A stretch of DNA of 5,372 nt from an uncultured Fretibacterium sp. (lineage in GTDB: Bacteria; Synergistota; Synergistia; Synergistales; Aminobacteriaceae), in assembly GCF_963548695.1 (NCBI RefSeq), contig NZ_CAUUWA010000107.1:1-5372 (forward strand), in the 5' to 3' direction. How positions within the stretch are numbered: position 1 is the stretch's first letter; the number at the start of each line of letters is the position of its first letter. The translations under genes were made by a program, and so were the position numbers. Of the stretch, positions 1-5,368 are shown piece by piece. The notes below the pieces were generated by a model. It worked only from the letters and a program-made list of their open reading frames with translations, was not told the DNA's origin and did not search any database.

Positions 1-70
1 CCCCCTGCTGCCAGAATTTCCCAAGTAACACCTTGACTTTTTCTAGCAGGTCTTTTTCGTCGTCGTTCAT
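1..70 (-). CDS. Possible 5' end of an unidentified gene, running off the left edge
   Basis: Reading leftward from an ATG at 70-68 the frame stays open to the edge and gives 23 residues beginning MNDDEKDLLEKV and ending in KFWQQG, a charged, probably helical start. I do not recognise the family. No good Shine-Dalgarno stands just upstream of this ATG. The same frame stays open further upstream, across the 12-bp duplication at 115-138, but without another standard start codon. A second minus-strand frame is also open here, reading through the TGGAAAACG at 143-135 to the edge, so the correct frame is not certain. It could be the surviving part of a gene whose original start was the well-placed ATG at 144, now out of frame. 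Only the start would lie in this window, so function cannot be judged. Confidence 0.33.
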   Translation of the reverse strand, partial: MNDDEKDLLEKVKVLLGKFWQQG

Positions 71-114
71 TGAAATGATGACCGGGATACTTCGTGAGCG
101 ATGGGACTGATTCG

Positions 115-138
115 TCAGGTGTCGTTTCAGGTGTCGTT
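115..138. repeat. Perfect 12-bp tandem duplication
   Basis: TCAGGTGTCGTT occurs twice head to tail at 115-126 and 127-138. On the minus strand this is AACGACACCTGA twice. The duplication lies inside and just after the five-codon frame starting at 144, and each copy ends in a TGA in that frame. Being 12 bp long, it does not by itself shift the frame. Confidence 0.9.
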
Positions 139-158
139 TTCCATATCGGGACCTCCTT
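127..158 (-). pseudogene. Strong ribosome binding site and ATG leading only to a five-codon frame
   Basis: On the minus strand AAGGAGGT (158-151) is followed after 6 nt by ATG (144-142), a near-ideal initiation signal. The frame then reads M-E-N-D-T and stops at TGA (129-127). This may be the original start of the gene running off the left edge, cut off by a frameshift or by the stops carried in the duplicated 12-mer. It could instead be a genuine tiny leader peptide upstream of the ATG at 70. The initiation signal is seen directly; the explanation is inference. Confidence 0.35.
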
Positions 159-216
159 CTTCGGCCTTGGTTCCTGCCTCGAGGACTTCCGGGGAACGGG
201 AGAAGCGAGAGTACAG

Positions 217-254
217 AAAAGCGCGAAACGGACCTGTTGGAGGTCGCTTCGCGC
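217..254 (-). terminator. Candidate Rho-independent terminator on the minus strand
   Basis: A nested hairpin has a 7-bp outer stem (221-227 GCGCGAA with 248-254 TTCGCGC), a small internal loop, a 5-bp inner stem (231-235 GACCT with 241-245 AGGTC) and the loop GTTGG. Read on the minus strand it is followed at once by TTTTCTGT. It lies about 75 nt downstream of the stop of the minus-strand frame at 329-421, as expected if that frame was once transcribed. The U tract is short, so efficiency is uncertain. Confidence 0.45.
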
Positions 255-300
255 CTGCGTTCGGAGGTAGTTCGTTCATCGGGGTTCACGCCGGGCGCGT

Positions 301-560
301 AGCCTCGTAATGTTAAACGAATCCAACTTCATGGTGCATCAAAATACAGCTTATCGCAATCGTCCTCAGTAAAACGCAAATTATCCAAATCAACAATAGG
401 TTGTTTTACTGATGTTGTAATTTTTACCTCCTCAAAAATTCTATTTGCGGTTTTGGAAACAAAGGGACACGAAGAGTCACAAAGGACGACACACGATCAA
501 AATATAATTCCGTTCCCCCTAAGAGAAATATCATAAATATCATCTCTTTGAGAAATATCA
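301..560. other. AT-rich segment lacking an intact gene
   Basis: G+C falls to about 36% over 301-540 (87 of 240 bases by my count), while the genes to the right run at about 60-75%. No frame here has a standard start together with a convincing protein. It contains the ATT-start frame at 329-421 and the AT-rich direct repeats at 523-567. I saw no terminal inverted repeats, target duplications or transposase remnants that would prove an insertion. The composition shift suggests acquired DNA or a decaying intergenic region. Confidence 0.6.
329..421 (-). pseudogene. 30-codon frame with a perfect Shine-Dalgarno but an ATT start
   Basis: On the minus strand GAGGAGGT (433-426) stands 4 nt before an ATT at 421-419, which opens a 30-codon frame ending in TGA at 331-329. 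The product has a protein-like composition, with an acidic C-terminal half (segments QPIVDLDNLRF and TEDDCDKLYFDAP). I do not recognise the family, though small antitoxin-like or accessory proteins can look like this. The frame stays open upstream to a TGA at 499-497 but offers no ATG, GTG or TTG. Either ATT is the true start, as is known for infC, or an ATG has mutated and this is a remnant. A C-terminal fragment of a longer lost gene is a third option. The hairpin at 217-254 would be its terminator. Confidence 0.35.
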
Positions 561-567
561 TCTCTTT
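523..567. repeat. AT-rich direct repeats, AAATATCAT three times
   Basis: AAATATCAT occurs at 526-534, 535-543 and 553-561. The longer unit AAATATCATCTCTTT occurs at 535-549 and again at 553-567, an 18-bp period. GAGAAATATCAT is present at 523-534 and 550-561. AAGAGA (521-526) is also inverted as TCTCTT (543-548). The cluster lies about 55 bp upstream of the -10 box for the SRP RNA. It could be a protein-binding site, an AT-rich upstream element, or simple slippage; the sequence does not decide. Confidence 0.7.
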
Positions 568-621
568 CCCGCAAGGTGTGCAAAAGCCAGGGAAACGCAT
601 ACCCCCTCCATCAAGTTATAG

Positions 622-627
622 TATAAT
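622..627 (+). promoter_or_regulatory. -10 box of the SRP RNA promoter
   Basis: A perfect TATAAT sits here, placing the transcription start near 634, two bases before the RNA's closing stem begins. No sequence resembling TTGACA lies 16-18 bp upstream (599-604 reads ATACCC), so the promoter either lacks a good -35 box or depends on upstream AT-rich DNA or an activator. Confidence 0.65.
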
Positions 628-633
628 GAATCC

Positions 634-760
634 AACCCCCGAGTGCGGGGGCTCAGTCCTGTGCGGCGAAGACCCGTGAACCCTGTCAGGCCCGGAAGGG
701 AGCAGCAGTAAGCGGTGTTCTTTGGGTGCCACGGGGTCGCTGGGTTCCCGCACTTGGGGG
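634..760 (+). ncRNA. ffs: Signal recognition particle RNA, small bacterial (4.5S) type
   Basis: This RNA binds Ffh (SRP54) and directs ribosomes making membrane proteins to the FtsY receptor at the inner membrane. The conserved helix-8 core is readable at about 685-712, with the GTCAGG, CCGGAAGG and AGCAGCAGTAA elements: the GGAA tetraloop, the symmetric loop and the asymmetric loop. The ends pair as a 14-bp stem, 636-649 with 747-760, containing one G-U pair. Further inside, GCGA (666-669) pairs with TCGC (737-740), CCCGTG (673-678) with CACGGG (730-735), and ACCC with GGGT (724-727). This gives the single long hairpin of the short bacterial form. At about 125 nt it is slightly longer than the 114-nt E. 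coli RNA and has no Alu-domain extension. The exact ends are inferred from the promoter and closing stem. The stem is followed by only TTTCGTT, so a strong terminator is not evident. Confidence 0.93.
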
Positions 761-804
761 TTTCGTTCCGTCCTGCCCCCCATACTCTGCAAACATCTCT
801 GTCG

Positions 805-810
805 TATAAT
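805..810 (+). promoter_or_regulatory. Candidate -10 box upstream of the synthetase operon
   Basis: A perfect TATAAT in the context GTCGTATAATATC would place a start near 817, exactly where the octamer array begins. There is no convincing -35 box (782-787 reads ATACTC). If it is used, the transcript for the gene starting at 956 has a leader of about 140 nt containing the array. Read-through from the SRP RNA is an alternative source of transcription. Confidence 0.35.
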
Positions 811-816
811 ATCTTT

Positions 817-857
817 CGTTGGCCCGTTGGCCCGTTGGCCCGTTGGCCTGTCGGCCG
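817..857. repeat. Tandem GGCCCGTT octamer array
   Basis: Three exact copies of GGCCCGTT lie at 821-828, 829-836 and 837-844. They are preceded by a partial CGTT (817-820) and followed by a degenerate copy GGCCTGTC (845-852) and a final GGCC. Each unit contains the palindrome GGCC. It lies in the non-coding leader between the SRP RNA and the first protein gene. Such short arrays commonly vary in copy number by slippage; an effect on expression here is speculative. Confidence 0.85.
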
Positions 858-944
858 CTTCATTCGACTTGGGGCCCTCGAACGACATTTTATCCTGTTT
901 GGCGCCCGTTATAAAGATCATTCACACAATGATGCTTACGCTAT

Positions 945-949
945 GGAGG
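945..949 (+). promoter_or_regulatory. Ribosome binding site fixing the synthetase start at 956
   Basis: GGAGG ends 6 nt before ATG 956-958, an ideal spacing. In-frame ATGs further upstream (929 and 932) and the long upstream extension overlapping the SRP RNA have no comparable signal, so translation most likely starts at 956. Confidence 0.85.
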
Positions 950-955
950 TCTCAT

Positions 956-2455
956 ATGTCTCAGCGACTCGACAAACTGATCGGCGAGAGCGTCCTGGAC
1001 CACAGCGGCGAGCCCTGCTACTGGTGGGAGGGGCAATGGCACGACGGCGCGGAGCTCCTGCGTCTGGCGGACGCGTGCGAGAGGGCCCTTATACAGGCCG
1101 GCTTCACGGAGGGGCAGCGGCTCGTCGTCATGATGAAGAACTGCCCCATGATCCCGGCGCTGTCCCTGGCCGTCTGGCGTCTGGGCGGGGCCTTCTGCCC
1201 TCTGAACGTCGCCTCCGGGATGACCGCGCTGCTGCGGACGCTCGATCTGATCGAGCCCTTCGGAGTCCTGGTCTCCGATGCCGTGAAGGGAGAGGTGGGG
1301 CAGGTCCTGCAGGAGAGGGGCATTCCCTGCGTCGTCTGTCCGCCGGAGGGCCCCCTGCCCCCATTCCAGGGCAGATCCATGACCCCGGAGCCCCGCGACC
1401 TGGCCGTCATCTTCGCGACCTCGGGCACGACGGGGCTGCCCAAGGCCGTTCCCCTGACGCACTCGAACCTCATCGACAACTGTCTGAGGACCCGCGAGGC
1501 CGTTGCCGAGCTGGCGCCCGGCGACGTACTTCTGAACGTCCTCCCCAACTTTCACTCCTTCGGCTACACCGTCTCGACGGTCCTGCCCCTGACCATGAAC
1601 GCCCGGATGGCCATCGTCCCCGCCTTCCTGCCCCCCCAGACCGCGATGAAGGCAATCCTCGAGGCCCCCGTCACCGTCCTGTTCGCGGTCCCCGCGGTCT
1701 TCTCCTATCTGATAGGGGCCGTGAAGCGCGGGGCCTTCCCCAAGGAGGGGCTGAGCCGAACCAAGCTGATGATCTCGGGCGGCGACCGTCTGAACCCCAG
1801 CCTGCACGATCAGGCGCTCCAGCTCGTCGGGAAGGACATCATGGAGGGTTACGGACTGACGGAGACCTCCCCCGTCGTCGCGGTCAACCGCAGCTACGCA
1901 ACGCACCGCACAGGGACCGTCGGGCCTTTCATCGGCGGATACGAATGGCGCCTGCGCACCCGCGAGGGACAACCGACAACCGAAGACGAGGGGGTCCTCT
2001 GGCTTCGGGGCGCCTCGGTGACGCGGGGCTATTTCCGCGCCCCTGAGCTCACGGCGGAGCGCTTCGACGGCGACTGGTTCAATACGGGGGATTACGTGCG
2101 CATCGAGGACGGATACATCCGCATCCTGGACCGCGTTACGGACATCATCATCGTCGGCGGCTTCAACGTCTACCCGCAGGAGGTCGAAAATGCCCTGGCG
2201 GAGCACCCGGACGTCCAGACGGCCATCGTCGTCGGGATGCCTCACCCCGTCAGCGGCGAGATCGCGAAGGCATTCGTCCAGCTCAGGGAGGGAGGGACCG
2301 TCACGGAACGCGACCTGATAAAGTTCGCCAAGGAGCGGCTGGCCCACTTCAAGGTCCCCCGCAGCGTCGAGTTCGTGAACTCGTTCCCCCTGTCCGGGAC
2401 GGGAAAGATCCTGCGCCGCGTGCTGCGCCAGCAGGCCGCGGAGAAGGGCCAGTGA
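956..2455 (+). CDS. AMP-forming acyl-CoA / acyl-ACP synthetase (ANL superfamily)
   Basis: The 499-residue product is a complete adenylate-forming ligase. It should activate a carboxylic acid with ATP to an acyl-AMP and pass it to CoA or acyl carrier protein in the cytoplasm. The ATP-binding loop TSGTTGLPK is at 155-163, followed by the HSFG segment common in acyl-acid ligases. YGLTETSP (299-306) and NTGD (376-379) contact adenine and ribose. The hinge Arg is in ILDR (R393), the CoA-side motif GGFNVYPQEVE follows, and the catalytic Lys lies in SGTGK (K484). PNFHSFG and EGYGLTETSPVV...N resemble the acyl-ACP synthetase half of Aas, so a medium- or long-chain fatty acid is a reasonable guess, but no acyltransferase domain is present. 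The substrate cannot be read from sequence alone. The start at 956 rests on GGAGG 6 nt upstream. It is the first gene of a tight unit; its stop overlaps the next start by 4 bp (GTGA). Confidence 0.93.
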   Translation: MSQRLDKLIGESVLDHSGEPCYWWEGQWHDGAELLRLADACERALIQAGFTEGQRLVVMMKNCPMIPALSLAVWRLGGAFCPLNVASGMTALLRTLDLIEPFGVLVSDAVKGEVGQVLQERGIPCVVCPPEGPLPPFQGRSMTPEPRDLAVIFATSGTTGLPKAVPLTHSNLIDNCLRTREAVAELAPGDVLLNVLPNFHSFGYTVSTVLPLTMNARMAIVPAFLPPQTAMKAILEAPVTVLFAVPAVFSYLIGAVKRGAFPKEGLSRTKLMISGGDRLNPSLHDQALQLVGKDIMEGYGLTETSPVVAVNRSYATHRTGTVGPFIGGYEWRLRTREGQPTTEDEGVLWLRGASVTRGYFRAPELTAERFDGDWFNTGDYVRIEDGYIRILDRVTDIIIVGGFNVYPQEVENALAEHPDVQTAIVVGMPHPVSGEIAKAFVQLREGGTVTERDLIKFAKERLAHFKVPRSVEFVNSFPLSGTGKILRRVLRQQAAEKGQ

Positions 2456-3246
2456 CCTCCATGGGGAGGAGGATCCGACTGGCGACCTTCAACGTGAACT
2501 CCGTCCGCAGCCGGCTGCCGATCTTGGAACGCTGGCTGCCCGAGGGGGACGTGGACCTTCTCCTCCTCCAGGAGACCAAGGTCACGGACGCCGACTTTCC
2601 GGCCGCGGCCTTCGAGGCCATGGGCTACTCGGTCCGCTTCTGCGGAGAGAAGTCCTACAACGGGGTCGCGGCGGCGGCCCGCGACGCCAGGGCACTGGAG
2701 GACGTGGCCTTTGGATTCGGGGACGGCGAGGAGCCCGACTTTCCGACCCGCGTCACCCTGCTTCGCTGGGGGGAGCTCACGGTGCTGAACACCTACGTGC
2801 CCCAGGGCAAGGCGCTCGACCACCCCGACTACGAGGTCAAGAAACGCTTTCTGGATCGGATCCGCGCCATCGTGGAGCGCGAGGCGGCCCGGCCCTTCGT
2901 CTGGGTCGGGGACCTCAACGTGGCCCCAACGGAAATAGACGTCACCAATCCTACCAACAAAAAGGATCACGTCTGCTTCCACACGGACATCCGCGCAAAG
3001 TTCGCCGGGACCGCCAAGGGGCTGGTCGATGTACTGCGCCGCTTCCGCCCCGACCCCGGGGAATACACCTTCTTCGATTATCGGGTGAAGGGCGCCCTCG
3101 AACGCAACATCGGCTGGCGAATAGACCATATCCTCGCCTCCCCATCCCTGGCGGAGCGCGCGCTCGACTGCTTTGTGGAGCGTGCGCCCCGGGGCTGGGA
3201 GAGGCCGTCGGACCATACGCCCCTCGTCGCCGACTTCGCGCTCTGA
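2452..3246 (+). CDS. xth: Exodeoxyribonuclease III / AP endonuclease (xth family)
   Basis: The 264-residue protein belongs to the exonuclease III family, metal-dependent nucleases that cut the DNA backbone 5' of abasic sites and trim 3' ends in base excision repair. All active-site positions are present: N14 (TFNVNS), the metal-binding E41 (LLQETK), Y115 (NTYVPQG), D154 and N156 (VGDLNVAP), D225 (GWRIDH) and the D254-H255 pair (SDHTPL). Length matches the family (E. coli XthA is 268 residues), and the GWRID segment near W222 fits this branch. The chosen start is GTG 2452, which overlaps the synthetase stop as GTGA and has GGAG 8 nt upstream (2440-2443), suggesting translational coupling. ATG 2461, three codons in, is the alternative and would give an N-terminus closer to typical family members. 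Exonuclease or AP-endonuclease preference cannot be settled from sequence. Confidence 0.95.
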   Translation: MTSMGRRIRLATFNVNSVRSRLPILERWLPEGDVDLLLLQETKVTDADFPAAAFEAMGYSVRFCGEKSYNGVAAAARDARALEDVAFGFGDGEEPDFPTRVTLLRWGELTVLNTYVPQGKALDHPDYEVKKRFLDRIRAIVEREAARPFVWVGDLNVAPTEIDVTNPTNKKDHVCFHTDIRAKFAGTAKGLVDVLRRFRPDPGEYTFFDYRVKGALERNIGWRIDHILASPSLAERALDCFVERAPRGWERPSDHTPLVADFAL

Positions 3247-3251
3247 GCCCC

Positions 3252-4088
3252 ATGGCCTTGAGAACTCTGCAGCTGGGACAGGACATACCCGTTCGGGACC
3301 GCGACAATCCGCCGGGGCTCGTGGGGTTCTCCTGCCCTTCCGAGGACGGAGTGCTGTTCGGCAGCGTCTACTACGCCGAGGGGAGGGGCAACCCCACCAT
3401 CCTCATCTGCCACGGATTCCCCGGATTTGAGAAAAACTGCGACCTGGCTCAGGTTTTGCGTCAGGCGGGATTCAACGTCGTCACCTTCTCCTATCGGGGC
3501 GCATGGGGCAGCCGCGGCGTCTTTACCTTCGCCGGGACGGCGCGCGACGTCGCCAACGTGACGCGCCACGTGCTGCGCCGCAAGCTGCCCTTTCCGGATC
3601 GGTTCGACGCCGATACCGTCATCCCCGTCGGCTTCAGCATGGGGGCCTTCTCCGCCCTACGCGCGGCGGCCGCGTGCCCGGAGATCCGAAGCCTCGGCCT
3701 GATCGGGGTCTGGAACATCGGCCGGGACGCGGAGGCAAGCCGGACCGACCATGCCCTCAAGGAGAAGCTCGATAGGCTTCTGATCGGGGCCGGATGTCTG
3801 GAGGGCACGACCCGTGCCGCCCTGTGGAATGAAATCCTCTGGAGGACGGAGGAGTTCGACCTTCGCCGCGACGCCCTCTCCTGCGGGGGCAAACGCATCC
3901 TGCTGCTGGGTGCGGCGCAGGACGAGTCCGTGCCCGGCAATGTGCATCAGCGGCCCCTGGCGGACCTGCTGCGCCGGGTGGGCGCGGAGGTGACGGAGCG
4001 CACCCTACCCGGCGACCACGCCTTCTCCGCGCACCGCTGGGCTATGGTGGGAGCCGTCCTCGATTGGCTGGGGGCTCTGGGGTATTGA
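3252..4088 (+). CDS. Serine alpha/beta hydrolase
   Basis: This 278-residue protein has an alpha/beta-hydrolase core. The oxyanion-hole region is HGFPG (54-58), the nucleophile elbow GFSMG (127-131) gives S129, the acid is probably D224 in AAQDESVP, and the His is H256 in PGDHAFSAH (H261 less likely). The layout resembles cytosolic carboxylesterases and acyl hydrolases of the dienelactone-hydrolase-like type. There is no signal peptide or membrane segment. The substrate is unknown; an ester, thioester or short acyl-peptide are all possible. It starts 5 nt after the nuclease stop without a visible Shine-Dalgarno, so translation probably depends on reinitiation after the upstream gene. A GTG at 3321 is an in-frame alternative, also with only a weak signal. 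Placement behind an acyl ligase hints at acyl metabolism, but this is inference. Confidence 0.85.
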   Translation: MALRTLQLGQDIPVRDRDNPPGLVGFSCPSEDGVLFGSVYYAEGRGNPTILICHGFPGFEKNCDLAQVLRQAGFNVVTFSYRGAWGSRGVFTFAGTARDVANVTRHVLRRKLPFPDRFDADTVIPVGFSMGAFSALRAAAACPEIRSLGLIGVWNIGRDAEASRTDHALKEKLDRLLIGAGCLEGTTRAALWNEILWRTEEFDLRRDALSCGGKRILLLGAAQDESVPGNVHQRPLADLLRRVGAEVTERTLPGDHAFSAHRWAMVGAVLDWLGALGY

Positions 4089-4093
4089 GCCCC
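4070..4093 (+). other. Hairpin spanning the hydrolase stop codon
   Basis: GGGGCTC (4071-4077) pairs perfectly with GAGCCCC (4087-4093) around a 9-nt loop, and the TGA stop (4086-4088) sits at the base of the 3' arm. Only TT follows, so it is at best a weak terminator. It might stabilise the 3' end of the operon message. Confidence 0.4.
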
Positions 4094-4114
4094 TTACATA
4101 TGGACTGACAATCA

Positions 4115-4133
4115 CTCCGGCGGCACGCCGGAG
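4115..4133 (+). other. Perfect 8-bp hairpin in the leader of the membrane-protein gene
   Basis: CTCCGGCG (4115-4122), loop GCA and CGCCGGAG (4126-4133) form a very stable GC-rich stem. No T tract follows on either strand. It ends 11 nt before the GGGAGG ribosome binding site of the next gene. It could mark a processing site or partial terminator between the three-gene unit and the DUF819 gene, or modulate translation of the latter. Confidence 0.5.
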
Positions 4134-4143
4134 ATATCGATCA

Positions 4144-4149
4144 GGGAGG
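4144..4149 (+). promoter_or_regulatory. Ribosome binding site of the DUF819 gene, unusually far from the ATG
   Basis: GGGAGG ends 13 nt before ATG 4163, longer than the usual 5-9 nt. No ATG, GTG or TTG lies in frame between them; the only candidate is CTG 4151, which is too close. ATG 4163 therefore remains the best start. Confidence 0.55.
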
Positions 4150-4162
4150 ACTGAAAATCGCT

Positions 4163-5368
4163 ATGGAGACTTGGATCAAGGCGGACGACATCTGGTCGTT
4201 GTGGGCAATTATCGTCGGGTGGGCGGCCGTGAGCATCTACCTGGAGCAGAGGTACCGCTGGGCCGCGAAAGTCAGCGGCGCGATCATCGCGCTGCTGGGG
4301 GCGCTGGTCCTGGCCAACCTGGGGGTCATCCCTACGGACAGCCCGGTCTACGACAGCATATGGGGCTACGTGGTACTGCTGGCCGTCCCCATCATGCTCT
4401 TCAAGGCAAACCTGCGCAAGATCTGGCTGGAGAGCGGCAGGACGTTCCTGGCGTTCCACATCGCGGCCATCGGAACCGTCGCAGGTACCGTCCTGGGCCT
4501 GCTTTTCTTCGGGCGCTGGATGCCGGAGGCGCTTCAGGTCGGCGCCATGATCACGGGGAGCTACATCGGCGGCACGGTCAATTTCGTCGCCATGTCCTCC
4601 CAGTTCCAAGCCTCGCAGGACGTCATCAACGCCTCCATCGTCGCGGACAACCTGAACATGGCGCTTTACTTCTTCGTGCTCCTGGCCATCCCCAACATCG
4701 CGTTCTTCCGAAAACACTACGCGCACCCCTATGAAAAGGCCGCCAACGAGGGGGTCCTGGAGGGCGAGAATCGCGCCGCAAGCTACTGGGGACGCAAGGA
4801 GATCTCGCTTCTCGACATCGCAAAGGTCGTGGCCTCCGGCTTCATCCTGGTGGCGGTCTCCGTCAAACTGGCGGACTGGATGGGAGCGCATCCCTCCCTG
4901 CCGACCGCCCTGCGGGGTATTTTTGGCAGCAAATATTTTGTCGTGACAACGCTGACGGTGCTCATCGTCACGCTGTTCCCCAAGTTCTTCGAGGAGGCCC
5001 GAGGCTCCCAGGAGATCGGGACCTTTCTCATCTACATCTTCCTGGTGGTAATTGGAGCCCCCGCCTCCATCAAGGCCATCCTGCTCCAGAGCCCCATCAT
5101 CCTGCTCTTTTGCTCGTTCGCGGTCGTGGTCAACATGGCGGTGACGCTGCTGGTGGGCAAGCTGTTCGGCTTCAACCTGGAGGAGCTGCTGATCTCGTCC
5201 AACGCCACGATAGGCGGCCCGACAACCGCCGCGGCAATGGCCATCAGCAAAGGTTGGGACGACCTCGTCCTCCCGGCGATGCTCGTCGGGGTCTGGGGTT
5301 ACGTCATCGGGAACTGGATCGCCATCGCCCTGGGGCAGGCCGTATTCCCCAGAATCCTTGGTCTGTGA
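4163..5368 (+). CDS. DUF819 (YjcL-like) multi-pass membrane protein, putative transporter
   Basis: The 401-residue product is very hydrophobic, with about ten to twelve membrane segments, for example near residues 10-27, 38-56, 67-80, 95-116, 160-182, 215-237, 259-272, 286-308, 312-332 and 368-391. Two family-type glycine-rich motifs stand in the two halves: GSYIGGTVN (132-140) and SSNATIGGPTTAAAMA (345-360). The two copies fit an internally duplicated transporter fold. A charged cytoplasm-like loop (about 183-213) divides the halves. As I recall, DUF819 is grouped with the cation:proton antiporter / anion transporter clan; no substrate is established, so naming one would be a guess. Length is typical. 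It follows the hydrolase by 74 nt containing two hairpins and may have its own regulation, although no clear promoter is visible. The gene is complete and ends 4 nt before the window edge. Confidence 0.88.
   Translation: METWIKADDIWSLWAIIVGWAAVSIYLEQRYRWAAKVSGAIIALLGALVLANLGVIPTDSPVYDSIWGYVVLLAVPIMLFKANLRKIWLESGRTFLAFHIAAIGTVAGTVLGLLFFGRWMPEALQVGAMITGSYIGGTVNFVAMSSQFQASQDVINASIVADNLNMALYFFVLLAIPNIAFFRKHYAHPYEKAANEGVLEGENRAASYWGRKEISLLDIAKVVASGFILVAVSVKLADWMGAHPSLPTALRGIFGSKYFVVTTLTVLIVTLFPKFFEEARGSQEIGTFLIYIFLVVIGAPASIKAILLQSPIILLFCSFAVVVNMAVTLLVGKLFGFNLEELLISSNATIGGPTTAAAMAISKGWDDLVLPAMLVGVWGYVIGNWIAIALGQAVFPRILGL

Noticed and set aside
101..310. Plus-strand open frame of 69 codons in the left flank
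   Set aside because: It has no good ribosome binding site and an unprotein-like, Ser/Arg/Gly-rich composition. It lies across the minus-strand hairpin and initiation signals, which explain the stretch better.
817..857. CRISPR array
   Set aside because: Units are 8 bp with no spacers; this is a simple tandem repeat.
722..955. N-terminal extension of the synthetase by 78 codons
   Set aside because: It would overlap the SRP RNA and translate the octamer array; GGAGG plus ATG at 956 gives a normal family N-terminus.
941..2347. Long minus-strand open frame opposite the synthetase
   Set aside because: Typical antisense frame of GC-rich coding DNA: rich in Asp, Gly, Arg and His without motifs, while the plus strand carries all the ligase motifs.
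2242..3216. Minus-strand open frame opposite the nuclease
   Set aside because: Shadow of the exonuclease III gene, whose complete active site is on the plus strand.
4115..4133. Rho-independent terminator
   Set aside because: Strong stem but no T tract on either strand, so it is kept only as a hairpin of unknown role.
4112..4891. Minus-strand open frame opposite the DUF819 gene
   Set aside because: Low-complexity Asp/His/Gln/Arg-rich translation, opposite a plus-strand gene with clear membrane segments and family motifs.
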